A stretch of 64,000 bases of DNA from positions 3,294,214 through 3,358,213 of the forward strand of contig NC_092567.1 of assembly GCF_037975245.1 (NCBI RefSeq), written 5' to 3'. Position numbers and translations under genes: made by a program. The DNA comes from Apostichopus japonicus. Lineage: Eukaryota > Echinodermata > Holothuroidea > Aspidochirotida > Stichopodidae. The notes under the pieces are model-generated. The model was given only the letters and a program-made list of their open reading frames with translations, was not told where the DNA came from and made no database searches. Below are positions 23,631-33,419 of the stretch, piece after piece (the first letter of the stretch is position 1; the number at the start of each line of letters is the position of its first letter).

Positions 23631-23771
23631 ATGATTTGGGTCTTCATTGTAATATCTTCTGTGACTATGGAGTTCAGCGGGTGTGAACAGTTGGCGGACA
23701 AATGTAGATTAACAAACACAAGATATAAATCAAGTGGTTACAAGTTTATTGATCAGCTGACACCCTTTTAA
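23631..23771 (+). CDS. small ORF with signal-peptide-like start
   Basis: A 46-codon ORF starts MIWVFIVISSVT, a hydrophobic run of about 10 residues, followed by MEFSGCEQLADKC and a polar tail ending QLTPF. The N-terminus resembles a short signal peptide with possible cleavage after FSG. The mature part would be about 29 residues with two cysteines. An acceptor-like CTACTTTTCAG lies 10 nt upstream of the ATG, so this may be a second exon carrying the start. No homologue is recognised, and a chance ORF is quite possible at this length. Confidence 0.25.
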   Translation: MIWVFIVISSVTMEFSGCEQLADKCRLTNTRYKSSGYKFIDQLTPF

Positions 23772-24192
23772 AACTAAGGTCAGAGCTATACGGCTCTGGC
23801 TAACGTCTGTTATATATTGTTGCAGAGTAAAATATGTGGCGCACTTTCATTTTGCAAACCATTTTACTTTTTAAATTTTATGTGATCATAAGTCCGATGG
23901 TTGGAAATGACGTACGTTTTTTTTTATAATTTAGCAGGCAAAATTAACTCAAAAAGAGCTGTGAGTGAAACAACACACCCCATAGTTACTACTAGACATG
24001 GATGAAAGCTTTGTTTTCAATAATTATGTTTTTAATTTTTTTTATGTTTAAAGTTAAATTGGAACTAACGTTATAAAGAATATCAAAGGTCTAGACAGTA
24101 TTTTAAAATCTATATTTCACATTAAATGTTAGTTATATTGGGAGGAGTTAGGTCATTAAAATAATTAGTAGAAGTAGTAAGTTGAGTCTCGT
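23772..24192. other. noncoding flank of the non-LTR element
   Basis: Probably includes the 3' untranslated region of the minus-strand retroelement. No poly(A) or microsatellite tail could be identified. Confidence 0.4.
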
Positions 24193-24423
24193 CTATTCGA
24201 CATGCTCAGTTATTAACCTCCGCCACGTATTAGGATCTTGCGCAAGGTTTATTGCTTCCTCGAAATTGTTAATATTAATGTCCTTGAATTGCGACTTTAT
24301 TTTTCCAAGCAAGGTAGTCACGGGCCTTCCAACTGCTTTAGCAGTATGTCTCAGTGCTTCTCTTGAAGCAACCTTTGCTGGAGCGTCCTTCTGGAGTCTT
24401 GCTACATGACCAAAAAATCTCAA
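24193..24423 (-). pseudogene. non-LTR element C-terminal region
   Basis: Overlaps the RT frame by 4 nt in another frame. It encodes RFFGHVARLQKDAPAKVA, VGRPVTTLLGKI and LAQDPNTWRRLI before the stop. The R-x-x-x-W-x-G-H-x-x-R and R-P...W...L-A-x-D-x-x-x-W-R pattern is the conserved tail of many LINE polyproteins, downstream of RT. The change of frame from the preceding RT indicates a frameshift. Confidence 0.75.
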
Positions 24424-25253
24424 TTTCTATGTGCGACTATCGATGACCAAGGTGTTTGGTTGGTTTCGTTGTATAGCTCATCATTTGATAACCAATTATT
24501 ATTGGTCCATCTAATGTTGAGAATATTTCGAAGTAGTCTCCCTTGAAAAGTGTCAATTTTGCGATCAAGATCCCTGTTGTGCCCACAGTTCGCAATTGTA
24601 CAAAAAATACTCTTTAATAAAGTCTCAAAAATCCTAAGCTTAACGTTCCGGCTTATGTTTTTGCTTTTAAAAATGCTTGACAGTGTGTTGAAAGCACCGT
24701 TGGTTATACCAATTCTTCTGTTAATGTCTTCTTCGGTCCCCAGCAAGATTCCAACATATTTACACTTCTTCCAACTTTCATTTCCTTTTCTTGTGATTGT
24801 AAATTTCTCAGTTTTTGTGCAATTGATTTTTAGATTTCTTACTGCCAGTTTGTCAGAAACTCGTTTTTCGATATCTTGCAGTATATGCTGACCAGTTGAT
24901 GCCCAAGAGATATCATCAGCGTATTGTTGGTCTACTGTGAAAAAAGAATTAGTGGTGGTAGTGCTGTAATCATGATCAACTAACTGCGATGGCAGGATAA
25001 CTGCATCGATATTATTATCATCTGATTTCAAAGAGTTGGCTAGATAAGTTATAGAAAATAGTGCACTTGCACTATCTCCTTGTGGTGAACCAATGTTAGT
25101 GTTAAAAGCAAGTCCGAGTTTGCCCTCTAATTTGACGGTGTATGAGACGTTATCGATTAGTAGTGATATCAGGTGAAGTTCGTCGTTATCAAGAACCTGT
25201 TCTAGGTCAGTTAGCAAGGATCCTCTTTGAATTGTGTCGAACGCCTTGCTCAT
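24420..25253 (-). pseudogene. reverse transcriptase domain, non-LTR
   Basis: A 277-codon open segment begins MSKAFDTIQRG (motif A: D-x-S-K-A-F-D), then GSPQGDSASALFS (motif B: G-x-P-Q-G-D), then QYADDISWAS (motif C with the catalytic Y-x-D-D), then a thumb with ILNIRW and a tail. RT copies the element RNA at the nicked target. All three catalytic aspartate positions look intact here. The region upstream (25254-25520) continues in another frame with LRPVILLSTLRKIL and QTAYTSGRYTAELVFAF, so the ORF is broken between fingers and palm. Confidence 0.85.
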
Positions 25254-25829
25254 ATCTAGCTCAATAGATTTATAGTGTAACCTATGGATGTTATAGCTTT
25301 TTCTGCTAGCACTTTAAAAGCGAAGACAAGTTCAGCCGTGTAACGTCCTGAAGTGTAGGCAGTTTGGGTAATGGGGAGGATATGCTCATCAATTGACGGA
25401 CGAATCCTCCTGGCCACACAAACCACAAGAATTTTCCTCAGTGTTGATAATAAAATGACTGGTCTTAAGTTTTCTGTTGGACCTTTGGTCTTTCCCGGTT
25501 TTTGGATAGGAGTTAGGACTCATTGTTTAATTTCAATTGGGAAATCTCCTGATTCGGCTATACTATTTAAGATATTTGCTTTGTGTTTGTGTGTGCATGG
25601 GGCACATTTTAGATGCTCGGCTGTGACCTTGTCACAACCTGTGGTTTTATTATATTTTAAGGATGAGACTGCTTGTTTAATCTCATCTTCATCAAAAGGC
25701 GTGTTTAGTTTCTCTGGAAACACGTTTGGTTTGGGATCTGGAATATTGCAGTTAAAAGTCTATTCGAAATGTTTGCTGATTTCTTTAATTTTGCGTCGGT
25801 TTCTCCTATATGTTTATCGCCAAATTTAA
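25254..25829 (-). pseudogene. RT fingers region, broken
   Basis: Minus-strand segments carry SSLKYNKTTGCDKVTAEHL, CNSIAESG-like spacing to GDFPIEIKQ, a stop, then TPIQKPGKTKGPTENLRPV in the same path and QTAYTSGRYTAEL further on. These match the N-terminal fingers (motifs 0-2) of LINE reverse transcriptases. The in-frame stop after IEIKQ and the frame change near 25254 show the copy is dead. Confidence 0.7.
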
Positions 25830-25832
25830 TTG

Positions 25833-26270
25833 TTATAGAGTCTCTCTTATCTTTTGTTGTACTACTCTTATTGCTTTAAAGAAAGGGTGGGAGTCATCCT
25901 TACAATTTTCAATGTCGGAAATTTCGTCAATTAATTTTTGTTCATGGGTAGTTTTGACTAGAATATGTTGTATAATTATTTTGTTCCTATTAGTTTTTAA
26001 ATTTCTCTTTTGATCAATATTTTTACAGTTGTCAATCTGTAGTCTAAGGTCTTTTTGTTTCTTGGATAAGCTTGCTATTTTATTATTATTAAAACGATAT
26101 TTTTTTAATAGTGGATTTAAGTTTCGGGCATTGTTTAAACAAACTGTTGACAGTTCCTTCCAATAAGTAGCTGGTGACTGTGAAAAATTGGTTTCGTTTA
26201 ATGTGTTAAATACGTTTTCATTATAGTAATTTTTTTTTTTATTTAAGATGACAGGAATTACTACTTTCAT
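25833..26270 (-). pseudogene. EN-RT linker region
   Basis: A 145-codon lysine/asparagine-rich open segment with SPATYWKELSTVCLNN and LSKKQKDLRLQIDNCKN. It has no catalytic motif and occupies the position of the linker between EN and RT. It is out of frame with the EN segment upstream. Confidence 0.6.
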
Positions 26271-26279
26271 CAGTCTTAT

Positions 26280-26665
26280 TGACTGGATAAATTTGTCTTC
26301 TTGTTGAGCTATTCAGGGTAAAACTACTTATAATGATTTTGTGATCAGTGTTAATATGAAGGCCATTATAAGCTCGAGCATCAATATTAATAATTTTGAA
26401 GTTTAATGGGGCTATGATATAGTCAATTTGGCTCCTGATAGGGTTTCTGTGATTATTGGGTATAAAATTACTTGTATAAGTGTTGATTTGCTCAAGTTTG
26501 TGTTTGTAGAGAGTATTACATAAGTATAGATCGTTACGTACAATTACGTCTGTTAAGAATTCACCAATAGTATTAGTATTTCCAGTGGTGTATTTTCCAA
26601 TATGTTAAGGAAAGAAAGGATTTGATGAGCCAACTTTTGCATTGATTTCACCACATATAATCACT
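26280..26665 (-). pseudogene. AP-endonuclease domain, C-terminal part
   Basis: The minus-strand reading contains EVIICGEINAKVGSSNPF (the G-D/E-x-N-A-x-x-G core), an in-frame TAA near 26606, then GEFLTDVIVRNDLYLCNT, RSQIDYIIAPLNF and INTDHKI. The Q-I-D-Y-I and (S/T)-D-H motifs are the conserved C-terminal landmarks of LINE endonucleases. The N-terminal catalytic part is missing because the BEL element interrupts at 26665 and little remains beyond it. Confidence 0.75.
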
Positions 26666-26670
26666 TCTTT
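26666..26670. repeat. BEL target-site duplication, left copy
   Basis: TCTTT immediately left of the 5' LTR, matched by TCTTT at 34461-34465. Five bp fits BEL/Pao integration. Confidence 0.85.
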
Positions 26671-27711
26671 TGATGTGTTTTTGATTTTATTCCTATTCAT
26701 GTTTTCTTTTTAGTATAGCGCCACCCTTTTCTTGTGGACGCGCAGAAATCGTTTTGTTTACAATTCTCACGTTAATCTCAGAAGCATCGCTTGTTTTAGA
26801 TGCAATCATATACCCTTAATCTATACTCATAGTTTCTATCCTTGGAGTGTGATAGTCTGTAAGTATTTGTTGTATTATTTACTGCCATTTAGGATCACAA
26901 AATTGTAAATCTAAGTTGTTATTGGCCAGTTTCTGCTGTGTTTTGTGAGGTGCCCAAATGTTTTCTATTCTCCATTATGTATTACCGTAGACCAATTCCG
27001 CTACGTTCCTGTTTTACGTTGTTACTTACGGTTCGTGAGATTTGCGTACTTGGGCTCACACGTTACCTGGTTGTTAGGGTTTTTTATAGCAGTCATACTA
27101 GGTTGTTTATTGTAGTAATTTTAGGTATCTATTTTATTATTGCGTGTACTTCACATCTATTCTTGAGTATTCTATTACCTCAACGCATCCAGTATGTTTC
27201 GTTACCCTTGGGCTTCTATTTACGGGTTATGTTATCTTTGTTATTTGCATGGTGTGCGTACAGGGTACGTGTAGCTAGGATTTTGGTTGTATGGAGTTTC
27301 GGTTAGACCATTGTTTACTCATAGTTTTCAGTTACGTATTATGTGTTCCCTACGTTGTCATTGTAGTATATATAGTGTACAGTTTTCGGATAACCACAAG
27401 TCAGACATACAGTATTTGTTCACCTTGCCTATGTTAATTTCACTTTATCTTTAGTCAGGAATGTCACCTTCTTGTGGCATATGTTATCTAGCCTTGTTTT
27501 TATAACATGTTCATTATTCTCACCTTGCTATTTAGACATAGTTTTTTCCTTTGTTTCTTTCAGTTTTACTGTCTTCTCACTCATTCATCAACGTATTAAA
27601 CTGTTGTCAAACGTCCATGATCTTGTCACGGTTTCTTTATTTTGGGTCTTGAGGGGGAAATGGTTGTCTGGCTGTATAGCGCCCTCAGTTTATTAGCGCG
27701 AGGACAGCACA
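26671..27711 (+). repeat. 5' LTR of BEL element
   Basis: 1,041 bp, starting TGATGTGTTTTTG and ending GAGGACAGCACA. It is equal in length and nearly identical to 33420-34460. A 122-codon ORF lies at the same offset in both LTRs and is not a gene. Confidence 0.95.
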
Positions 27712-27738
27712 GTAAAAAGACTGAATCAAGGCATAGCA

Positions 27739-29007
27739 ATGAGTACACGATCAGGAAGACATTTCCGTGTTGAGAAAGAACCCAGCGAAGCAACGGGTAA
27801 GGAAACAGACCGAAGTAAAACAATGGATCACGACAGCAGTACAAGGCAACATCGTGATTCAGCCAACGTTGACACAAAATCTGTTAAGTCAAAATCCACT
27901 AAAAGCTCTAGCATATATGGATCCTCCACGAGTTCAGCAGCAATGAAGGCACGGGCTAAGGTTGAATCGGCTCGGGCATTGCTCGCATATGCAAACAAAG
28001 AGGCTGAACTGTTGAGACAAAAGGCAGCACTGGACGCTGATATGCTTATTCTGCAAAGTGAAAAGGTAGCTGCTGCTGCTACAGCTGAAGCCGCAGTGTA
28101 TGATGAAGATCAATCATTAGGAAGCCATGACGAATTACGTGATGCAGATATTCACGAAGTAAATTCCAATCAACGAACCAGTGATTATATTCAACACCAT
28201 TTTAGTGATCAGGCAGCTTCAAGAAATCCTATCATCACTCAGACAAGAGCAAATTACCGGCAAGAGACTGAAGACCTTGCTAAGTATCTTATTCGAAAAG
28301 ACTTGGTGAGTTCCAGGCTTATTATATTTGACGAGAAACCAGAAAATTACAGAGCATGGAAGGCATCATTTAGAGATGTGATTAGGGATCTTAATTTGTT
28401 ACCCAGGGAAGAACTTGATCTGTTGATAAAGTGGCTAGGTGGAAAGTCGTCATTACATGCCAAAAGATTACGCTCAGCTCAGGTTACTAACCCACAAGTG
28501 GGATTAGATATGGTATGGCAACGCCTGGATGAGTGTTATGGAGCTCCAGAAGTAGTGGAGCAAGCATTGTTGAGGAAAGTTGATGATTTCCCAAAGGTGA
28601 ACACCAAGGATAACACAAAAATCAGAGAGTTAGGTGATGTGTTGTTAGAACTGGAGTGTGCTATGAGAGACGGAACTCTCCCTGGTCTCAGTTACCTTGA
28701 CTCGGCCGGTGGGGTGAAACGAATAGTGGAAAAGCTCCCACCAGGACTTCAAGATAAATGGCGTTCAAAGGGAGCTAGGTATAAGGAAGACTACAATGTG
28801 ACGTTCCCACCATTTTCTGTGTTTTCCAGATTTGTACGACAGGAAGCCAAAATTCTCAACGATCCTAGTTTCGAGGTAAACAGCCCAGCAGGAAGGTTTG
28901 CGTATCCAGAAAGAGTGAAGACACACATCACTGGTATGATTGAAAGTTCTCCAGCAAGTGGTCAATGCCCTATTCACAAAAAGCCACACCCTTTGCTCAA
29001 ATGTTGA
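27739..29007 (+). CDS. BEL gag region
   Basis: 422 codons from ATG 27739 to the first in-frame TGA. The N-terminus is charged and low-complexity (STRSGRHFRVEKE, KSVKSKSTKSSS). Residues about 65-130 are an alanine-rich helical stretch, probably coiled-coil. Residues about 190-330 match the DUF1759 gag pattern (ENYRAWKASFRDVI, VWQRLDECYGAPEVVE), the capsid-like unit that packages element RNA. The segment ends with CPIHKKPHPLLKC, the start of the Cys/His region that normally continues into pol. The TGA lies in the same frame as the downstream pol segment, so it is either a nonsense mutation or a readthrough codon. Confidence 0.9.
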   Translation: MSTRSGRHFRVEKEPSEATGKETDRSKTMDHDSSTRQHRDSANVDTKSVKSKSTKSSSIYGSSTSSAAMKARAKVESARALLAYANKEAELLRQKAALDADMLILQSEKVAAAATAEAAVYDEDQSLGSHDELRDADIHEVNSNQRTSDYIQHHFSDQAASRNPIITQTRANYRQETEDLAKYLIRKDLVSSRLIIFDEKPENYRAWKASFRDVIRDLNLLPREELDLLIKWLGGKSSLHAKRLRSAQVTNPQVGLDMVWQRLDECYGAPEVVEQALLRKVDDFPKVNTKDNTKIRELGDVLLELECAMRDGTLPGLSYLDSAGGVKRIVEKLPPGLQDKWRSKGARYKEDYNVTFPPFSVFSRFVRQEAKILNDPSFEVNSPAGRFAYPERVKTHITGMIESSPASGQCPIHKKPHPLLKC

Positions 29008-29019
29008 GCATTTCTGTCG

Positions 29020-31074
29020 ATGCCATTGGAAGAGAGAAAAGCTTGCCTCATGGAAAACAGACTTTGTTTCAGATGTATGGCGACAAGTGATCATGTTGCT
29101 AGAAATTGCAAAGTATCGGTGAAGTGTGCTGAATGTGGAAGTGTGAGACACAACACCGCCCTCCATGTTGATCAAGCATTTTTTCGTGATACACAAGTTA
29201 CTAAGGGAGATAATGGTGGGGAGCAGAACTCTTCGTCTGTTACCTCTAAGTGCACTGAAATTTGTGGGGATAATTTAGGTGGACGCTCTTGTTCGAAGGT
29301 ATGCCAAGTCAAGGTGTATACACAGAGGAAGGAACATGAAGCAATCAAGGTTTATGCTGTATTGGACGAGCAGAGTAACAGGTCCCTGGCTAAACCACAA
29401 CTATTTGATGCACTTGGCATAACATCTACCACCACCCCTTACACACTGAGGACTTGTTCAGGTATTATGGAGACAGCAGGTAGGAGAGCTAACAACCTGA
29501 TGATAAGTTCCATTGATGACAAAGCCAAATTTCACTTGCCAGCGCTGATAGAGTGTGAAATAATCCCAGATGACAGACAGGAAATCCCAACACCAGATAT
29601 TGCAAATCATTTTTCCCATTTGAAGCACATTGCAAACAAGATACCTCCAGTTGATCCGCAAGTGCAGATTTTGTTACTGCTCGGAAGAGATGTCTTGAGG
29701 GCACACAAGGTGCGGGAACACATCAACGGCCCTCATGATGCTCCGTATGCCCAGCGACTAGACCTGGGATGGGTTATTGTTGGAGAAGTGTGTTTGGGCA
29801 CATCCCACCAGCCCAAACACCACAACGTCTTCAAAACCAGTGTTTACAGTAATGGGCGTACCTCGCTCATGGAACCTTGTTCCAACATGATTCAAGTGAA
29901 AGAGAGAATTGACAAGACTCAGAAGAGTGGCTTAAACATCACCAGTAACAAGGGATCTACAGGGAAGGTTCAGTTTGGTACAGCAGTATTTGACAAAACA
30001 AATGATGATGAAAAAGAAGCCCTTTCTATAGAAGATAACATTTTTCTGGACATAATGGATAGACATGTCCATCAAGATGAAAATGGAAGTTGGGTGGCAC
30101 CATTACCTTTCCGTCCTGAGAGGAGGCGCCTACCAAATAACCGGATACAAGCACAGAAGCGCTTGTACTCTCTGCGCAAGTCATTGGAGAAGGATTCCAC
30201 CAAGAAGAATCAGTTTGCTGAGTTTGTTCAAAAAATGTTGGACAACGATCATGCCGAACCTGCCCCTCCATTAGAACATGGGAAAGAATGTTGGTATCTC
30301 CCCATATTCGGGGTGCATCACCCACAAAAGCCTGACCAGATTCGTGTCGTGTTTGATTCCTCAGCAGAATTTGATGACATTTCGTTGAACAGTGTGCTAC
30401 TAAGCGGTCCAGATCTGAACAACCCACTTTTGGGTGTGCTAATGCGTTTCAGGAAGGATCCCATAGCCTTTTCAGCCGACATACAGCAGATGTTTTATAA
30501 CTTTCTAGTTGAGGAAGATCACAGAGATTTTCTCAGGTTCCTGTGGTTCAAGGACAACGACATGACAAAGGAAATCTGTGAGTATCGTATGAAGGTACAT
30601 GTTTTTGGAAATAGTCCTTCCCCATCAGTCGCCACTTACTGCTTAAGGAGAGCAGCTCAAAAAGGTGAAAAAATCCATGGAAGTGATGCTAAACAATATG
30701 TTGAAAGAAATTTCTATGTTGATGATGGCCTCTCTTCATCCCCCACACCTCACGGAGCCATTGACCTTCTGAAAAGAACAAGAGCAATGCTAGCTGAGTC
30801 AAACATTAACCTCCATAAAATAGCTTCAAACAGCGGAGAAGTGGTAAAGGCATTTGATGTAGATGACAGAGCCAAAGGCATAAAGGATCTAGATCTATCC
30901 TCAGATCCACTCCCTATTCAGCGAAGTTTAGGCATGTTGTGGGACCTTGATACTGATGCATTCACATTCAGTGTTTCTTCAGAAGACAAAGCATTCACAA
31001 AGAGAGGTGTTTTATCTGTCGTCAACAGTTTGTATGATCCCCTTGGTTTGACAGCTCCGATAACTATAAAATGA
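29020..31074 (+). CDS. BEL pol: zinc knuckle, protease, RT
   Basis: 684 codons counted from the first ATG after the stop, in the same frame as gag. Residues 16-30 form a C-x2-C-x5-H-x4-C knuckle, with C-x2-C-x4-H at 36-44. The A17-like aspartic protease carries VLDEQSN around D116 and LLLGRDV near 221. RT spans about 425-590 with ADIQQMFYN (D487) and the catalytic FYVDDG (D568, D569). RT and protease process and copy the element in cytoplasmic particles. The segment ends at a second in-frame TGA, just past RT and before RNase H. Catalytic residues look intact. Confidence 0.92.
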   Translation: MPLEERKACLMENRLCFRCMATSDHVARNCKVSVKCAECGSVRHNTALHVDQAFFRDTQVTKGDNGGEQNSSSVTSKCTEICGDNLGGRSCSKVCQVKVYTQRKEHEAIKVYAVLDEQSNRSLAKPQLFDALGITSTTTPYTLRTCSGIMETAGRRANNLMISSIDDKAKFHLPALIECEIIPDDRQEIPTPDIANHFSHLKHIANKIPPVDPQVQILLLLGRDVLRAHKVREHINGPHDAPYAQRLDLGWVIVGEVCLGTSHQPKHHNVFKTSVYSNGRTSLMEPCSNMIQVKERIDKTQKSGLNITSNKGSTGKVQFGTAVFDKTNDDEKEALSIEDNIFLDIMDRHVHQDENGSWVAPLPFRPERRRLPNNRIQAQKRLYSLRKSLEKDSTKKNQFAEFVQKMLDNDHAEPAPPLEHGKECWYLPIFGVHHPQKPDQIRVVFDSSAEFDDISLNSVLLSGPDLNNPLLGVLMRFRKDPIAFSADIQQMFYNFLVEEDHRDFLRFLWFKDNDMTKEICEYRMKVHVFGNSPSPSVATYCLRRAAQKGEKIHGSDAKQYVERNFYVDDGLSSSPTPHGAIDLLKRTRAMLAESNINLHKIASNSGEVVKAFDVDDRAKGIKDLDLSSDPLPIQRSLGMLWDLDTDAFTFSVSSEDKAFTKRGVLSVVNSLYDPLGLTAPITIK

Positions 31075-31083
31075 AAGGCCCTA

Positions 31084-33324
31084 TTGAGAGAACTTAGTTC
31101 TGAGATCAACGACTGGGACGAGCCTCTCAGTTTTGAAAGAGAAGTTGAATGGTTTAAATGGAAGGAATCCTTGAAGTTGTTAGAAGATGTGCATGTTCCC
31201 CGGTGCATCATCCAATCGTCATTGTCGTTGACTAAAAAGAAGGAATTGTGTATCTTTTCTGATGCTTCTACATTTGCCATTGGAGCACTGGCCTACATCA
31301 GAGTCGTCAACGAAGAAGGAAATTACCAAGTTGGATTCTTGTTGGGAAAAGCGAAGTTAGCACCAAAACCAGCCCACACAATTCCTCGACTAGAGTTATG
31401 CGCTGCAGTTTTGGCAGTGGAGTTGTATGAGTACATCAAGGATGAAATTGATCTAGAAATAGATACTGTAAGGTTCTTCACAGACAGTAAGATCGTCCTT
31501 GGTTACATTAACAACACTACCAGACGATTCTACGTCTACGTATCAAACAGAGTAAATCGCATCAGACAGTCGACACGTCCAGAACAGTGGTGTTACGTTG
31601 CTACCAAGCAAAATCCTGCAGACTTGGCCTCTAGATCCATTGCAGCACATGAGCTTCAAGACAGTATGTGGTTTACAGGCCCGGAGTTTCTGTCCCGCCA
31701 AGAACTGCTTGAAGTGAACAACTATGACCTTGTGCAACCTGAAGCAGATTTTGAAGTTCGACCTGTCGTCACTACCATGCTAACAAAAACTTCAAATGTT
31801 GATTTAGGTGCTCATCGCTTTGAACGTTTTTCAAATTGGAAAGGCTTACTTAACGCTGTCGGCAAACTTTTGCAGATAGCAAAGTCTTTCAAGAAGATTC
31901 CTGGTAAGCCTGGTAAAGGAACTTGGAAATGCTCCCACACCTCCTGCGGAGTTGATGAATTTTCACAAGCTAGAATTACAGTCCTCCGTTCCATCCAACA
32001 AGATGCTTATAAGGAGGAATTGGACTGCATTAAACGTGGACGAGCCTTACTTAAAGGAAGCTCACTCAGAAGGCTAAATCCACAGGTTGATAAGCACGGT
32101 CTGTTAAGAGTTGGTGGACGTTTGTCTGACGCGGACCTCACCCAAGAAGAGAAGCATCCAGTCATTGTTCCTCCTGGACATGTTTCTACGATTATCATCA
32201 GACACTATCATGAATCCGTGGCCCACCAAGGTAGACATATAACTGAGGGAGCCATCCGAGCTGCAGGGTTTTGGGTTGTCGGAGGCAAGCGCCGTACCTG
32301 CAATGTGATCAAGGTATGTGTCACTTGTAAGAAACTAAGAGGCAAAGAAGAGTATCAACTGATGGCTGACCTACCAGCTGATAGAGTCACATGTGAACCA
32401 CCTTTTACCAGTGTCGGCGTTGATGTCTTCGGCCCATGGCAAGTCTTGGCACGTAGAACCAGAGGTGCTAGTGCTAATAACAAACGGTGGGCAGTCATAT
32501 TTTCATGTATGTATACAAGGGCAGTGCACTTGGAAGTCATTGAGTCCCTTTCAGCATCGAGCTTCATAAATGCTCTCCGGAGGTTTTTTGCCATTCGTGG
32601 CCCTGCAAGAGTTCTACGTTCTGATAGGGGAACTAACTTTGTTGGCGCATGTAAGGAGTTAGGCATCATTGCTGAGACCAGAGAGCTCCGAAAGCATCTC
32701 CTAGAGAAAGGATGTGTTTGGTTGTTCAATCCACCGCATTCTTCTCATATGGGTGGTTCTTGGGAAAGGATGATTGGTATAGCTCGGAAGATACTCAATG
32801 CAATGCTATTGCAATCTAAACACACCCGTCTTACCCATGAGATTTTGTGTACCTTTCTAGCTGAAGTAATGGCAATCATGAACGCAAGACCCCTTGTACC
32901 AGTGTCATGTGACCCCGACCAGCCTACAGTTCTTACCCCAGCAATGTTACTCACTCAAAAGGTGGACGCTACCAGTGCTCCTGCTGGGAACTTTGATACC
33001 CCTACACTACATAAGAAGCATTGGAAACAAGTTCAATGTCTTGCCGAAAACTTTTGGAAACGCTGGCGTCGTGATTATTTGAGTTCCTTCCAAGAACGCA
33101 AGAAATGGGTTGATCGAAGACCAAATCTCAAGATTGGAAACGTAGTCCTGTTGAAGGATAACCAAGTCAGTCGCAACGAGTGGCCACTCGGAATCATAGA
33201 CAAAGTTTACCCTGATGCTGATGGAAGCGTCCGTAAGATTGATGTTAGAGTTGCCAAGGATGGAAAAGCCAAGGTGTTCTTAAGGCCTATTACCCAAGTC
33301 ATATTGCTTCTTTCTGATACTTGA
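31084..33324 (+). CDS. BEL pol: RNase H and integrase
   Basis: 746 codons in the same frame, counted from the first ATG after the second TGA. RNase H residues: D60 (CIFSDAS), E104 (RLELCAA), D134 (FFTDSK), D180 (NPADLASR). The integrase zinc region has H376/H381 and C412/C415, and the catalytic core has D447 (GVDVFGP), D514 (RSDRGTNF) and E561 (GGSWERM). RNase H removes template RNA, and integrase joins the DNA copy to the genome. The C-terminal RPNLKIGNVVLLKDN and WPLGIIDKVYPDADG match the post-core domain common in BEL integrases. The frame closes 95 bp before the 3' LTR with no further ORF. Confidence 0.92.
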   Translation: MRELSSEINDWDEPLSFEREVEWFKWKESLKLLEDVHVPRCIIQSSLSLTKKKELCIFSDASTFAIGALAYIRVVNEEGNYQVGFLLGKAKLAPKPAHTIPRLELCAAVLAVELYEYIKDEIDLEIDTVRFFTDSKIVLGYINNTTRRFYVYVSNRVNRIRQSTRPEQWCYVATKQNPADLASRSIAAHELQDSMWFTGPEFLSRQELLEVNNYDLVQPEADFEVRPVVTTMLTKTSNVDLGAHRFERFSNWKGLLNAVGKLLQIAKSFKKIPGKPGKGTWKCSHTSCGVDEFSQARITVLRSIQQDAYKEELDCIKRGRALLKGSSLRRLNPQVDKHGLLRVGGRLSDADLTQEEKHPVIVPPGHVSTIIIRHYHESVAHQGRHITEGAIRAAGFWVVGGKRRTCNVIKVCVTCKKLRGKEEYQLMADLPADRVTCEPPFTSVGVDVFGPWQVLARRTRGASANNKRWAVIFSCMYTRAVHLEVIESLSASSFINALRRFFAIRGPARVLRSDRGTNFVGACKELGIIAETRELRKHLLEKGCVWLFNPPHSSHMGGSWERMIGIARKILNAMLLQSKHTRLTHEILCTFLAEVMAIMNARPLVPVSCDPDQPTVLTPAMLLTQKVDATSAPAGNFDTPTLHKKHWKQVQCLAENFWKRWRRDYLSSFQERKKWVDRRPNLKIGNVVLLKDNQVSRNEWPLGIIDKVYPDADGSVRKIDVRVAKDGKAKVFLRPITQVILLLSDT

Positions 33325-33408
33325 ACTGTTCTTTTGACACTTGTTCTTTATATGGTCTTCTTAGATTGTTGTTGTTGTTTTTTTGAGGTTTGGTATATTT
33401 ATATATAC

Positions 33409-33419
33409 CAGGCGGGGAG
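33409..33419 (+). promoter_or_regulatory. polypurine tract
   Basis: AGGCGGGGAG directly precedes the 3' LTR, the usual position and composition of the plus-strand primer. Confidence 0.7.

Larger units (their letters stand above)
24193..26665 (-). mobile_element. decayed non-LTR retrotransposon
   Basis: A minus-strand LINE-type element with apurinic-like endonuclease (EN), reverse transcriptase (RT) and a C-terminal region in order, interrupted by stops and frameshifts. The EN is cut at 26665 by a BEL/Pao insertion, and a few codons continue beyond it at 34466-34486. The RT motifs are typical of EN-containing LINEs. I did not assign a clade (RTE-like and CR1-like are both possible). The 5' part of EN is missing, consistent with 5' truncation. 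Antisense ORFs at 24550-24891 and 25371-25829 are shadows. Confidence 0.85.

Noticed and set aside
24550-25829. Plus-strand ORFs at 24550-24891 and 25371-25829
   Set aside because: Antisense shadows of the non-LTR reverse transcriptase on the minus strand.
30026-32954. Minus-strand ORFs across the BEL pol region
   Set aside because: Shadows of the plus-strand gag-pol frame, whose domains are unambiguous.
33325-33419. Envelope-like gene after BEL integrase
   Set aside because: Only 95 bp separate the pol stop from the 3' LTR and no ORF fits.
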